A DNA stretch of 64,000 bases from positions 4,050,588 to 4,114,587 of the forward strand of contig NC_133499.1 in the NCBI RefSeq assembly GCF_025370935.1. Reading direction: 5' to 3'. Under the pieces are notes generated by a model that made no database searches, was not told the DNA's origin, and was given only the letters and a program-made list of their open reading frames with translations. The position numbers and the translations under genes were made by a program. Positions 20,176-32,200 of this stretch are shown here, one piece after another (positions within the stretch are counted from its first letter, which is position 1; every line of letters starts with the position of its first letter). This DNA comes from Choristoneura fumiferana. Lineage: Eukaryota; Arthropoda; Insecta; Lepidoptera; Tortricidae.

Positions 20176-20448
20176 ATGAGTTACAGTGTTTACGATGGCT
20201 TTAACAATAATTACCAAGATTTTAATTATTACAAGGGGGATAAATTGAGTGTTGATAAAAGTGAGTGCTGTGTGAAAGATGAGGGTAAAAGGGAAATCCA
20301 AGATGGCGAAACTGAGGAACATGTTCAACATGTGTTGGGGCCAAGCCGGAGGTGTTTGGCTTGGGCTTGCAAAGCTTGTAAAAGAAAAACCGCTGCGGTG
20401 GATCGTAGAAAAGCGGCAACACTGCGTGAAAGGCGACGGCTTAGAAAA
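20176..20448 (+). CDS. nau: nau exon 1: start, Cys-rich motif and basic region
   Basis: ATG at 20176 in a good context (GTAAAATGA) opens 91 codons beginning MSYSVYDGFNNNYQDF. The exon stops exactly after the basic region (LRERRRLRK) at AAAA/GTAAGT. The upstream frame stays open for ten codons but has no other ATG. A CAATTG E-box lies at 20143-20148. Confidence 0.93.
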
Positions 20449-23400
20449 GTAAGTTGGAAAATTCGAAAGGTCCAACGGCCCAGCAGGCAAGTTGGTAGCT
20501 TGAACTGTCTGATTAAAGGGGAGGCACTAATTAAACCTAAACAAACCGGCCAAGAGCGTGTCGGACACGCCCAAGATAGGGTTCCGTAGCCATTACAAAA
20601 AAAATAAGCAATATTTTTCTAAGGATTTCGTATTATGTACGGACTACGGAATCTTCCAAGTTTACGTATATTTTATACCTTAGGCTGCTATTTACTCTTA
20701 AACTAGGTACTTCTAATCCTCAAGCAATCTTATCCATTATAATTTTCCTCCTTAGATGAATGATTGGTCTCGCGAGCGAGCGCGCGAGACCAATCATTCA
20801 TCTAAGTTTTCCTTGTAAATTTGATATACTTACTACCATCCTGAATTTTTTCAAATATTTCCACCCAACTGTTTAGATTTTAGAGGGGGACGCAAGACTT
20901 TATTGAAAATTTGCACTTTAAAGTTGAATATTTCGCAAACAGATCACTAAATCGAAAAATCGTTAAAGCAACCCCCCAATGGTTTTACACCTACGTATGA
21001 GATTTTTATTGTTTTTTATTTTACCACTTTGTCGGCGTGACTGATAATAATATGTATATTCATGCCAAATTACAGCTTTGTAGTACTAACGGCCTCTGAG
21101 CATAGCAGCGGACAGACAGACAGACGGACAGACATGGCGAAACTATAAGGCCGTGTTCAAACAAAACTGTCAGCCGCCGAATGTGAGCAGGCTCACTATG
21201 ATAACGTAATAACGTATTGTCGGTATGTGAACGAAAAAGTTAATGTATGGCAATACAATAAACTGCGTAACGTCGGCGGCTCACAGTCAGTTTGGTTTGA
21301 ACACGGCCTAAGGGTTCCTAGTTGACTACGGAACTTTAAAATCGGCAAGCGCATCGTAAGATGTCCATCAACGAGATGGACGAATCGCAGGTTCACGGTG
21401 GATTCAGGCCGCTTTAAACTGAAGCAACTTGGAGGTTTATGGGGGAGGCCTATGTCCAACAGAGGACGTCCTACGGCTGAGATGATGGTGATGATGGCTT
21501 TGATTACAAATTAAACTAGCGGCCCTATGAGTTATCATAAATCTCGAACAAAAAAAAAACCATGCAAGGACAAAAATAATGTCAATCCAGAGGATATCCG
21601 GCCATTTTCTCTACATGTCGCATTTCTAAATATACTCGGCGGTATACCTAAGCGTAAATTAGATAGATGATTTTTTTCTTCGAGATCCAACTCGAGGACC
21701 GCTAGTTTAATTAAATTTGTCAATTTAATTCTGGCAACCCTAACGCCGCGTTTCTATACCTTCCGCCGCCTAACTTTGCCTAAAGTTCATTGCCACGACC
21801 AGTACTAGTAAAACTGCCACAAAAACTAAAAACCGGCCAAGAGCGTGTCGGACACGCCCAAAATAGGGTTCCGAAGCCATTACGAAAAAATTAAGTAATA
21901 TTTTTCTAAGGATTTCGTATTTTATACGGAATCTTCCAAGTTTAGGTATATTTTATACCTGCTATTTACTCATAAAGTACTAATAATTCTCAAGCAAACT
22001 TAGCCGTTATAGTTTTCCTTGAAAGTTTGATATACTTACTACCATCCTGAATTGTTTCATAGTTAAATATTTTGCAAACAAATCACGGAATCGAAAAATC
22101 GTTTTAGCAACCCCTAATGGTTTTACAAGGCCTATCCAACGATACCCCACACTACAAGGTTGGATGAGAAAAAACAATCACCCACTAAAGTAGACGTAAA
22201 CGTCTATGGGAGGTAACTACATTTAAAAAAAAATATATTATACCGTTTTGACGGCATAGTTTACATATATATATCCGTGCAAAATTACAGCTTTCTAGCA
22301 TTGATAGTCCCTGAGCAAAGCCGCGGACGGACAGACAGACAGACATGGCGAAACTATAAGGGTTCCGTTTTTGCCATTTTGGCTACAGTCGCTCAGCGCA
22401 ACTCTTGTGGAAACAGCTCGGCGGAGCTATGAGGTAAATGAAGCATTTCTATTGGTTCATGACAAACTCATTCCCCGCGACGCATCCTCACCTTATCCTC
22501 ACAGATCTCAGGCTCTACGAAGTGCAAGATTTGAACTTTGTATCTCGCCGTCCCGCCCGCTGATGCTAATATTTAATAAGAGTGAGAGAGAGAGAGAGAG
22601 AGACATTTATTTACATATATTCGATACACAGAAAAAACACGTTAGGAAGAAATAATAATTAAAAAAAAACATCGAATAGTATAAATTGGTGCCCACAGCA
22701 TAATGTTGCGGCAAGCCACAACGCTGTGAGATGGACTGTACGATACGAACTTCGTTTATTGAATTTCGTAGTAGCTCCCCTGGTGAAAACGCAGCCAAAG
22801 TCCAGCAGTGGACTGCTACAGGCTGATCATGATGATGATGATGATTTTTGCGTCCAAATGATGGGACTTAAAAGTTAAGAACAGCATTTGAATCGTTGAA
22901 CAATAGGAATAACTACAGACGGTGATTTTCTCGACAGTTAAATCCTTCAAATCCGGTACCGCATTCTAAGATACCGCGTTTACACCAACCGAACTACGCG
23001 CTTCAGTATAGGACTAATTTTTCAGTATTTTTTTTATTTTAGGCCTAGTAGATTAGACGAGGGCCATCAATTTTCGCCTAGCTTATATTTAACTTGTTTG
23101 TTGTGGTTGGGTCAAATCTTGTAAGTTAATTTTGACACACTTCAAGTGGTCGGATTGACTTGAAATTTGTTATACATAATGTAAGTTGGGTGACACTGAC
23201 AATGCCAGTACAGTCAGCAAAAAATCGTGTATTAAAAATGAAGCTTTAAACAGAAATTTATCTTCAACTTGCCTTGTTCGTTGTTGTTGTTGTAGTTGGG
23301 TCAAGTCTTGTATAAGTTCATTTTGACCCACTCCCAGTGGTCGGATTCACTTAAAATTTGGTATACATTATCTAAGTTGGGTGACGAAGCAAGTACAGTC

Positions 23401-26257
23401 AACAAACACGCTTGCATTAAAAGTATCATTTCGTCACTACTTCTAAAAAAACGCGTAGCTCAAAATAGATAATTTTTCTGAGTGAACTTTATAGACATTA
23501 CATCAAGGTTCAATTTTGTTGACATATTGATTTTAGATACGAGATTTTTTCAAAGTAGTGACGATTTTTAACAGTTACAATCTTATTTTTAACCGACTTC
23601 AAAAAAGGAGAAGGTTCTATGTTCCAATGTTTGTATTTTTTTTTATGTTCGCCGATTACTCAGTCAATTGTGGACCGATTTTCAAAATTCTTTTTTTATT
23701 CGAAAGGGTACTCTTCTGAGGTGGTCCCATTGTCACCAAGTCAAGATCTGATGATGGGATCCTAGGGAAATCGAGGGCAAACCTCAAATTTTATAGGCAC
23801 ACCTATGGCGATTTTGGCATTGTTATTTTTTAATTTTTTTGGAGTCGGTTTTACTTTTTTGTTAAAAAAAATCTTTTATTTCTATTTGTTCTGGCAGCTT
23901 ATATTCTGTGGTATGGTTAGTGCGGCCCCGGTGTATATTAGACAAGACGAGCAGTAACCTTCTGAATACGATTGAAAATGTAAATAAAACGATCCACACG
24001 TATTGCAGCTTACTGGATTAAGTAGTCAGTTAAAATGGGTTTACTAAATGTTAACAGGCTAAATATAAACGGCACTTTTTTTTTCCTGGTTGACACATAC
24101 CTAATAGTATTTTTTACAAGAAGGGAAACACCACAGATTCCTGCTATTATAAGTGTTTACCCGCCGCTGCGCACGCGTCGCGTAAATCATTAGATTCAGC
24201 AGTTGAATTGCAAATCCGGGATTAAAAAAAACCCGTGGGAATAACATCGTGTTCTTTATATATCGGAGTAAAAAGTAGTATATGTGTTATTCAGATGTCC
24301 AGCTATAAACATACCAAATTTCATCAAATCCGTCCAGCCATTTTGTGTTACATAGAATTTAGTAAAATATTGTATCTATTGTTATTTTGTACTGAAAATA
24401 TTGAATTAATTATCTTATCTTGTATATATACACACATACAACTTTCGCATTTATAATATTAGTAGGTTTAGTAGGTAGGATGCGATGTTATTGTTACTCT
24501 TTCGTGATAAAACGTATAGAAGGATTTAATAGTAGATTGTACAACAAGAGCATAAATCTTTATTTATGAACTAGACTAGAGCATGCAAAGTCATTTTAAG
24601 TCGCCTTGATTCAGCATAAATAATTTTACACGTTTTTTGTCGTGTAAGCGCGCGTTTGAATCGAATAGAAACGCATTTGAAACGATCGAACGCGCGTTAG
24701 AATCCGCGGACCGGGGGGTGGAGGAGGGGCGGGGGACAGACGCGATACAAACGTTTGCGTTCGAAAAACGTGGCGTTTGTATCGATACAAACGCAAGGAT
24801 CGTGTGTGAAGTTGCCGGCTTTCTTGTGTTTGTTGAGCGTTCGATTCGATTTGCATTTGTATCGATACAACTGTGGTCTTCATCCGTGATTTTTTCGGCC
24901 CCAAAGGCCACCCGTTCTCCGTGCTATAATGGCCTGCCCATTGCCATTTCAACGAGCGAATTCGCTTGGCTATAGCGCATAACAGCGCAGCGTAGGACGT
25001 CCACCAATGAGATGGACGGAAGGGTTATCTATTGTTTGCTCGAAAGTTATATGCTATAATTTCATTATCCCGAACTTCACACGCCCGAAACTCCATTTGC
25101 CCGAATGTTTCGTTTACTAGAAAATTTATTTGATATATTCTTATTTTCCCGAAAATTAGATGCCATAATGATACGAATGCAATGCAGTATTGTTTTCCAT
25201 ATTATTAAGTGCAATAATATTATTTCATAGAATATTCAAACGCCATACTACAGTGTTTATTTTGATTATGATTGATTAAAATTGCTTTTTTCTATTACTT
25301 ATCTATCTATTATCTTTATTATTCGGGCTACTATAAAAAAAAATACCTAACCTATCCGAGTCGCTTCTGCTCCGAGCCGTCTTGCTCGCTCGCACAAATC
25401 AAATGTCAAAATTCTTACCATACGTAATCTTTGTGATTAAAATTTACCTAATTCAAAGGCTTGTTTGACGTATGGGATTTATTAGTATATAGTGTCGATA
25501 CTCACCATTTATATGGATGGCAAATGATATTATGGCATGTGATACCTATAGCTTACAATGATTATGAAAAATGAAATTATTGAAATTAATATTATGGGAA
25601 ACAAAGATTCTGTCATTTGATTAATATGGTAAACAATGAGTAGTGAAAATGAATTTATAAGAAACAATATTATGACGGTTGAATATTATAGCACATGAAA
25701 TTCGGGCAAATGAAATAAAGGTATACCGGACGGAAGACCTGGTTAGCCACAGGTTTACGGTGGATGCAAGCCGCTTCCAACCGAAGCAATTTGAAGTCTA
25801 TGGGGGAGGCCAGTCCAGCAGTGGTCGTCCTACGGCTGAGATGATGATGATGAAAATCTAGCCAAGTAATATTGAATTTACATTACATCCCAACTTGGTA
25901 CCTTTCAAGATCTCAATTTTTTGTCGGCAAAGTCAACAATCTTCTACAAATATTCTACCTTTGTTTGCAGCTAAGTGCAATGTCACATTACTTAAATGTA
26001 TGTTGTCTCCAGGGAAAGCCTGTCGCGAGGAATTAACGCGACCGGCGCAGGAGTGGATTAAGGAGCTAAATATATCATTACGCGGGACACAGCGCAACAT
26101 GTTAGATGCTAGATACTGCGTGAAATGTTTCCGATAAATCTTAGCACGTGCGCTCGGGGAAATGATCGCGCTGTCGTGTCTGTTTGTCTGTGGTATGCGA
26201 AACTTAAACACCGACGCAATAACCCAACCTAACCAACAAAAAGTTGGTGATATATAT

Positions 26258-26290
<33 letters not shown>

Positions 26291-29200
26291 CACTTTGACA
26301 GTTACCTATGACAAATCCGTCCAGTCTTAGGCTACAGGGGAGACTAAGAAATATAATGTATACATACATAACCACATGCATATACGCACGAAAAACCTAA
26401 CTCTCCATCGGGCAGTTGGGAAACGGTAATTAGACGGGTGTACAGATAAAGGATAATGGCCAACATACGGTAAACAAAATAAAATAAAAACGCAATATGT
26501 CATATCATATCGGTCGTAAATTTGGGAGTTGATCATGAAGATGTAGCGTAGGCTGGCTTAAGGGTGACTGCAAACTGTCAATCCTTTGCAGAAAACTACT
26601 ACCACCGGCCAACAACATATTACAGCATATTTTACAGCTAAATTCCATAGCCGTTACTAGAAAAATAAAGCTAGGGATGCGAGGACACTCACCCCTTACA
26701 AAAATCAAATAAGTCCCGCCGTTCTCGAGTAATATATCCCTTACCCTTACCAACTCCCAACCCCTGCAACCCCTGGTGTTGCAGATGTTTATGGGCGGTG
26801 GTGATCTCTTACCATCAGGAGACCCACTTGCTCGTTTGCCATCCAGTCGTATAAAAAAAAAAAAAAAAACTACCCTTAAAGTTTGTAGTCAAAAAATAAG
26901 TTTCGGTCAATAATTTTCTTTTTAATATGTACAAGATTTTATTGCTTACTGTATACGTTACGTACAGTATACCAAATTTCAAGTCAACCCGACCACTGGA
27001 AGTGGGTCAAAATGAACTTACTTACAAGATTTGACCCAAAAACAACAACAAACTGGGCAAGTTGAAGAAAAGCTTGCAACACAAGCTTTATTTATGATTG
27101 TGACTTTTACTATACAGATCTTAATTAAATAACTGAAAATCAGAAAGTACTTACGTGAGTTAGAAATTAAGCGGAATTGACTTAGCAAAATAAACGAATA
27201 TTTTTTGTAACAATGATGGTATCTGAAAATAAAATGCAATCAACTTAATTAACATCGGTGCCTGAGTTTTTCAGTTATTTAATTAACACCTTACTTTTAG
27301 AAGCAGAAGCTCTAGTGAACTCTCGTTCTTTGACATACGTCACCGAAAACGGACAGCACGAGAGCCTAACTCCGTTCCATTTCCTGATCGGCACCTCTTC
27401 AAACCAGCAAACACCAGCCCGATTAAACGATGGAGCATTCTCATTGAGGAAAGAATGGCAAAAGGTTCTTCGACTTTCTGAACATTTTCCCCTTACATTA
27501 ACACCTTGTATTGTACACAGTCTTCGTCCCTATATCCTCAACGTCGTTGCAGACGCCCGCTTGTAACCGCCCCGCTATTTAAAATAGAAACTGTGTCGTC
27601 AATAAACATGTGAATATACGGGGGACATCTTAATTTCACATAAAAACAAATTTACGATCGCACTCAAAGGGCGACAATTTATTTTTATTTTATGCGTGTA
27701 CCGTTTTGTAGTTGGCATTAAATATTGATTGTGACAGATAAATACGTCGGTTTGCGTGTTTAAAAATTTTAAGATCGAGTTAGGAGTAAAGTAGTGTAAT
27801 GAAATGAGTTACTATCCCAAAATTGAGAATAAGAGGTAAATAAATTATTATTAAATCAAAAACAAACTCTAGTAGAAAAGAATGAATCGATTTGAAATTA
27901 ATTTCAATTTCAGCTACAAAGAAAGGTTTTTACAAACTTTTATTTAACTTTGCCCGGTTTGTTGTTGTTGTTGGGGTCACATCTTTATTAATATTTGTAA
28001 CTTAATGTGTTAAATTTTTAGTTGCAATTTTTTCAGTTTAGTTATGATGTTTATACCTACTGTGTTAGTTTAGGTTAGGATAGTTTTTACTTCAATTGTA
28101 CCATTCAATACTTTATTATGAGTAGTGTTTTTTTACACCGTTAATAATCAAAACACGTAAACTCTTGTAAGTTCATTTTGACCCACTTGCAGCGGCCAGA
28201 TTGACGTAAAATTTCAAAATTTGGTATACCGCTGAAAAGTTCCGTCCCGCAGAGAAGCTCTTGGCCGTACCACCAGAATTTCACCACCATTTTCACATCA
28301 CTTAAGTGCCAATGCCAAATTTCAGATCAATAATAATATCTGATTTGCCACAGCAGAACGAGCGGAGCGTGAGTTGTATTATATATATTTACTCGTATGC
28401 ACATTTTGTTGTATCAGATATTGGTGCTCGTAACTGAATCACGTACCAGGGTGGGCTTTTCATAATCAATTTCGCTATGATTTCTTTAGCAAATGTTTGG
28501 GATGTCAACATGACTTTAGTATCACAAAAAGAAAAATTTCTACCCTGGTACGTGATTCAGTTTCCTCAACTAATGTATACACTCGACGAACTGAATCGTG
28601 TCCCACTGTGGAACTTTTTCGTAGAGAAGTCATAGTAACACGTACTGCTTGACACAGGAATTTATTATGACACTGTGCTCTCATCGTGCTGTCATTGTTC
28701 ATCCAACATTACCTCTCATATTTCATATTTTCTAGATTTTTTTTACCGTACAACGTCAAAACCTACTAGACACTGGCAAAATTGTCCTCCAATGGACAGC
28801 CATATTGAAAAAAAAGTTCTACGGTGGGTCACGAATCAAAATGGTTCGACTGTACAAACAAACGTCGCAAGTTAAATAAAATTTCATACTTAATAATATA
28901 GCTATTTATTTATTTTTATAAAGTTTTTACGTAAACGAATAGACAAAATATCTCATAAATTTTCCCTCCATATCACAGGAAACCAATATTTCACAAACAT
29001 CAAACACTGGGAATCAAATCGGCCCAGTTATATCTTGGGACAACAAGAATTAGTCATATTTAATAGACATCCAAAGTTAAACAATGTCTAGTGAACTGAA
29101 TTTATGCATCATTTCCTTAAGAATCTGGGTGCCCTGTAGTGCAGGCCAAGTTTGACACACACCATTGTCAGATATGCTACAATCCTACTAATAACTTTCT

Positions 29201-32200
29201 CACTCTCTCATTTCCCTTTGTAAATTGGCCTAGTTTAAATCTACCTATATTTTGTTGTTTGCATACAAATCCTTGTTCTCGTAGTAAATTTCGTGATTTA
29301 GGAAGTTATTACATACCGAATTTTACTAGTTTTTATGCTAGGCTGCGCCTATGTCCGTGACTAAGACTTAGAAACTGAGTGAATTGTTATTATATTGACG
29401 TTATTTATGATATGAATCTAAATTATTTGAAATAAATTAAATTATACTAGGAATTGGAATTGGAATTGAAGCATGAAGAAGTAGCAGACTCTAGTAGTCA
29501 CTCTCGCCTTTATAATATTAGTAAGGATAAAGAATTACCTACATAGACGTGTGTATAATCGACCAAGAAATTGGTTTACCACCCTAAGGTTTAATGTCGT
29601 TTGTAGCGCTTAAAACGTCAAAGCCTATTTTCACTCGCAATTCAAGATGACAATCAGCCTTAGGTATTGTTTTATTTCTGAAGTAGGAACTGTCATTAAA
29701 ATTGATACCTGTCTTTCTGTGTACCTGTTTTCTGTATCGATTACTATTTCTGGTGTACAATAAAGAGTCATTGTATTGTATTGTAGGTAAAGCTATTTCT
29801 TGGTCGACTATACACATTTCCGATCTTCAAAAAAAACCTTAATTTTTTTTTCCGGTCTTGTGCTTTCCGCTTCCACCGCGAGCCCGCGATCTTAACCAAG
29901 TCGTCGCTCCAGTCGTGGAGAGCCTTGGGGGAGGCCTATGTCCAACAGTGGACGTCTTTCGGCTGACATGATGATGATGATGATATTTTTTCGGGGAGGA
30001 GAGTGCAAACGGTGCAAATTCTTTTTCACTACAGAATTCCTGCTTCCATCTTCGCTTTCAACAACGATATTACGAACTTGCCTATTGTTTTCCGTGCGCA
30101 CTTTTTTATTTCTTTCCCGTGAATCGGTCCGTCGGTAGCAAATGAGTCGGCGCTAATAAGCGAAGCTAATTCTGTTGGGTATTGCTAGAGGAACGCGTAA
30201 AAACATAAAGAGACTGGATTAGATGAGGTTTAGATAATCTGTGGATACCTACTTTACTGAACGGCAAAAAATCTGGCCCTCAAATGTATGCGGTTGCTTA
30301 TAGGTAATTTTGTATGGAGAGTATATGACACTTATAAATAGAATAGGATTATTTAATATAGTAGAATTTGTTGCTTTTTTAACCCCCGAAGAAAAATTTG
30401 ATAGAACTTTTGAAAATACAAAGTGAAATATAGATAGATGCACAGAAAAAACAGAAAAATAAGACCATCACTGGGAATCGAACCCAGGTCCTCGGTATTC
30501 CGTACCGCGTGCTATACCGCTACACCACTGATGGTCAACGGTACAGACACGAATTTCCCCTATGCACCTCATATCTCAGCTTGTTTGTTTCTTATTTTAG
30601 CCACTTAAGTAGTGACGCTAGCGACATCTATACCGTAGCCCTCATCGAGAAACTTTTTTTTTTCGGCACTCCATTGGAACTAACCGCTCACCCCCGACCG
30701 CTAGGTCATTTTGAAAAACAATAACTTACAAAAAGTAAAATTTTCATAGTTCAATATCTCAAAAATGGCAGCACCGATTTTGATAAAACATGTCTAAAAA
30801 CCATCGCTAGAAAACCTGCTTTCAAATAATAAAACTGCACTCAAATCAGTTCACCCGTTAAAGAGCTACAGACAGACATACAGATACACATAGCGGTCAA
30901 ACTTATTTACAAGGACGCTGTAGACGTCCGTTGTTTTCACCGGACAACGGACCCTTTTTTTGCCGGATTTGCGGTTTTGTATGGTTTACAATGAATGTGT
31001 GTACACGTACCGGACACTTGTCCGGCGACGAAGCCATACAACACCGCAAAAAACGGTCCGGTGTCCGGTGAAAAAAACGGACGTCTACAAGCGGCCCAAC
31101 ACCCCTCCTTTTCCGTCGGGGATTAAAACAGACAATTTTTAGGGTTCCGGAGCCAAAATGGCAAAAACAGAACCCTTATAGTTTCGCCATGTCTGTCTGT
31201 CTGTCCGTCCGTCCGCGGCTTTGCTCAGGGACTATCAATGCTAGAAAGCCTAAGGTATAAAATATACCTAAACTTGAAAGATTCCGTGTAAAATACGAAA
31301 TCCTTAGGAAAATATTACTTATTTTTTTCGTAATGGCTACGGAACCCTATTTTGGGCGTGTCTGACACGCTCTTGGCCGGTTTTATTTAAATTGATAAGG
31401 TTATTGTCCGTTGGAGGTTAAAAACAGACAATTTTAAAGACGATGTAGCCATCATTTTGCTTTTAGGTAAATGCAGCGTTTGAGGAGCTAAGGGTTCGAG
31501 CACGGGCGGGGAGCGGAAGGCTGCCCAAACTAGAAATACTGAGAGCAGCTATACAGCACATAGAGAGGCTACAGGCTGCTTTGAGGGCAGCCGCTGCGGT
31601 ACGTATTTACAAGGTAAACGACCTAGTGACACCCGCCACAAAATTAAAGATGACAATTAATGGGACGGTGACCAACATTCGGACGGCTGCCTTAAGAGGC
31701 TGACAAGACCTAATTTTGTTGAAATTGATGTTATTTAAGCAGTTTTTTAAGAAAAAACTATTTGTTCTAGCTCATCAAAAAAAATATATGTTAATATTCA
31801 TCATATTTCAAAGATAATGGACGGACTCGATACATAATTGGACAAAATCGGCTCGATACAAAAAATTTGCAAAGATTGGTCTAAAATCATCTTTAAACGG
31901 TTCTATGTCTTTATTTTTTAGACGTATGAGTCTGAAATTAAAAACATGAAGTAAACATATTCATATCTAAATAATTAACGAGTCATATTTCACAAACAAT
32001 CCATACTTTTTTTTATTTCAATATTTATTTATTATTATCATCTGAAACCCGGCTGCTCAGTTACAGCGACAGTGGGCTCTCGTTTACTCCGATACAAACA
32101 GACAGTGTGCGTCGACGCGCAGTGCTAGACGGACCTATGCTTCTCGTTTGCGCATCGAAAACGTGTGTTAAAAATCTATGAACTGTGTGCATACTTATCA

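Larger units (their letters stand above)
20537..21330 (+). repeat. Repeat B copy with two nested insertions
   Basis: Consensus begins CGGCCAAGAGCGTGTCGGAC and ends GCCATTTTGGCTACGGAACC; inside, CTATTTACTCTTAAACTA and GAGCAAAGCCGCGGACGGAC. This copy starts 90 bp after nau exon 1 and contains the 20750 hairpin and the 21149 MITE. Confidence 0.75.

Noticed and set aside
24591..24975. Overlapping 100+ codon frames on both strands
   Set aside because: Produced by the repeated CGTTTG/TCGAA words and GC-rich patch; residues simply repeat RAFES-like units and no domain is seen.
25895..26211. Frames of 80-92 codons on both strands near 26000
   Set aside because: No motif or splice support in either direction; probably non-coding intron DNA of nau, though a short plus-strand run (KACREELTRPAQEW) is mildly protein-like.
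26233..26290. Possible CRISPR-like or tandem array
   Set aside because: It is a TA dinucleotide microsatellite. No spaced direct repeats of CRISPR type occur, and the genome is eukaryotic.
30455..30540. tRNA-like sequences at 30455, 34000, 45830, 62590 and 63190
   Set aside because: All share the same non-tRNA tail and imperfect stems; they are copies of one SINE family.
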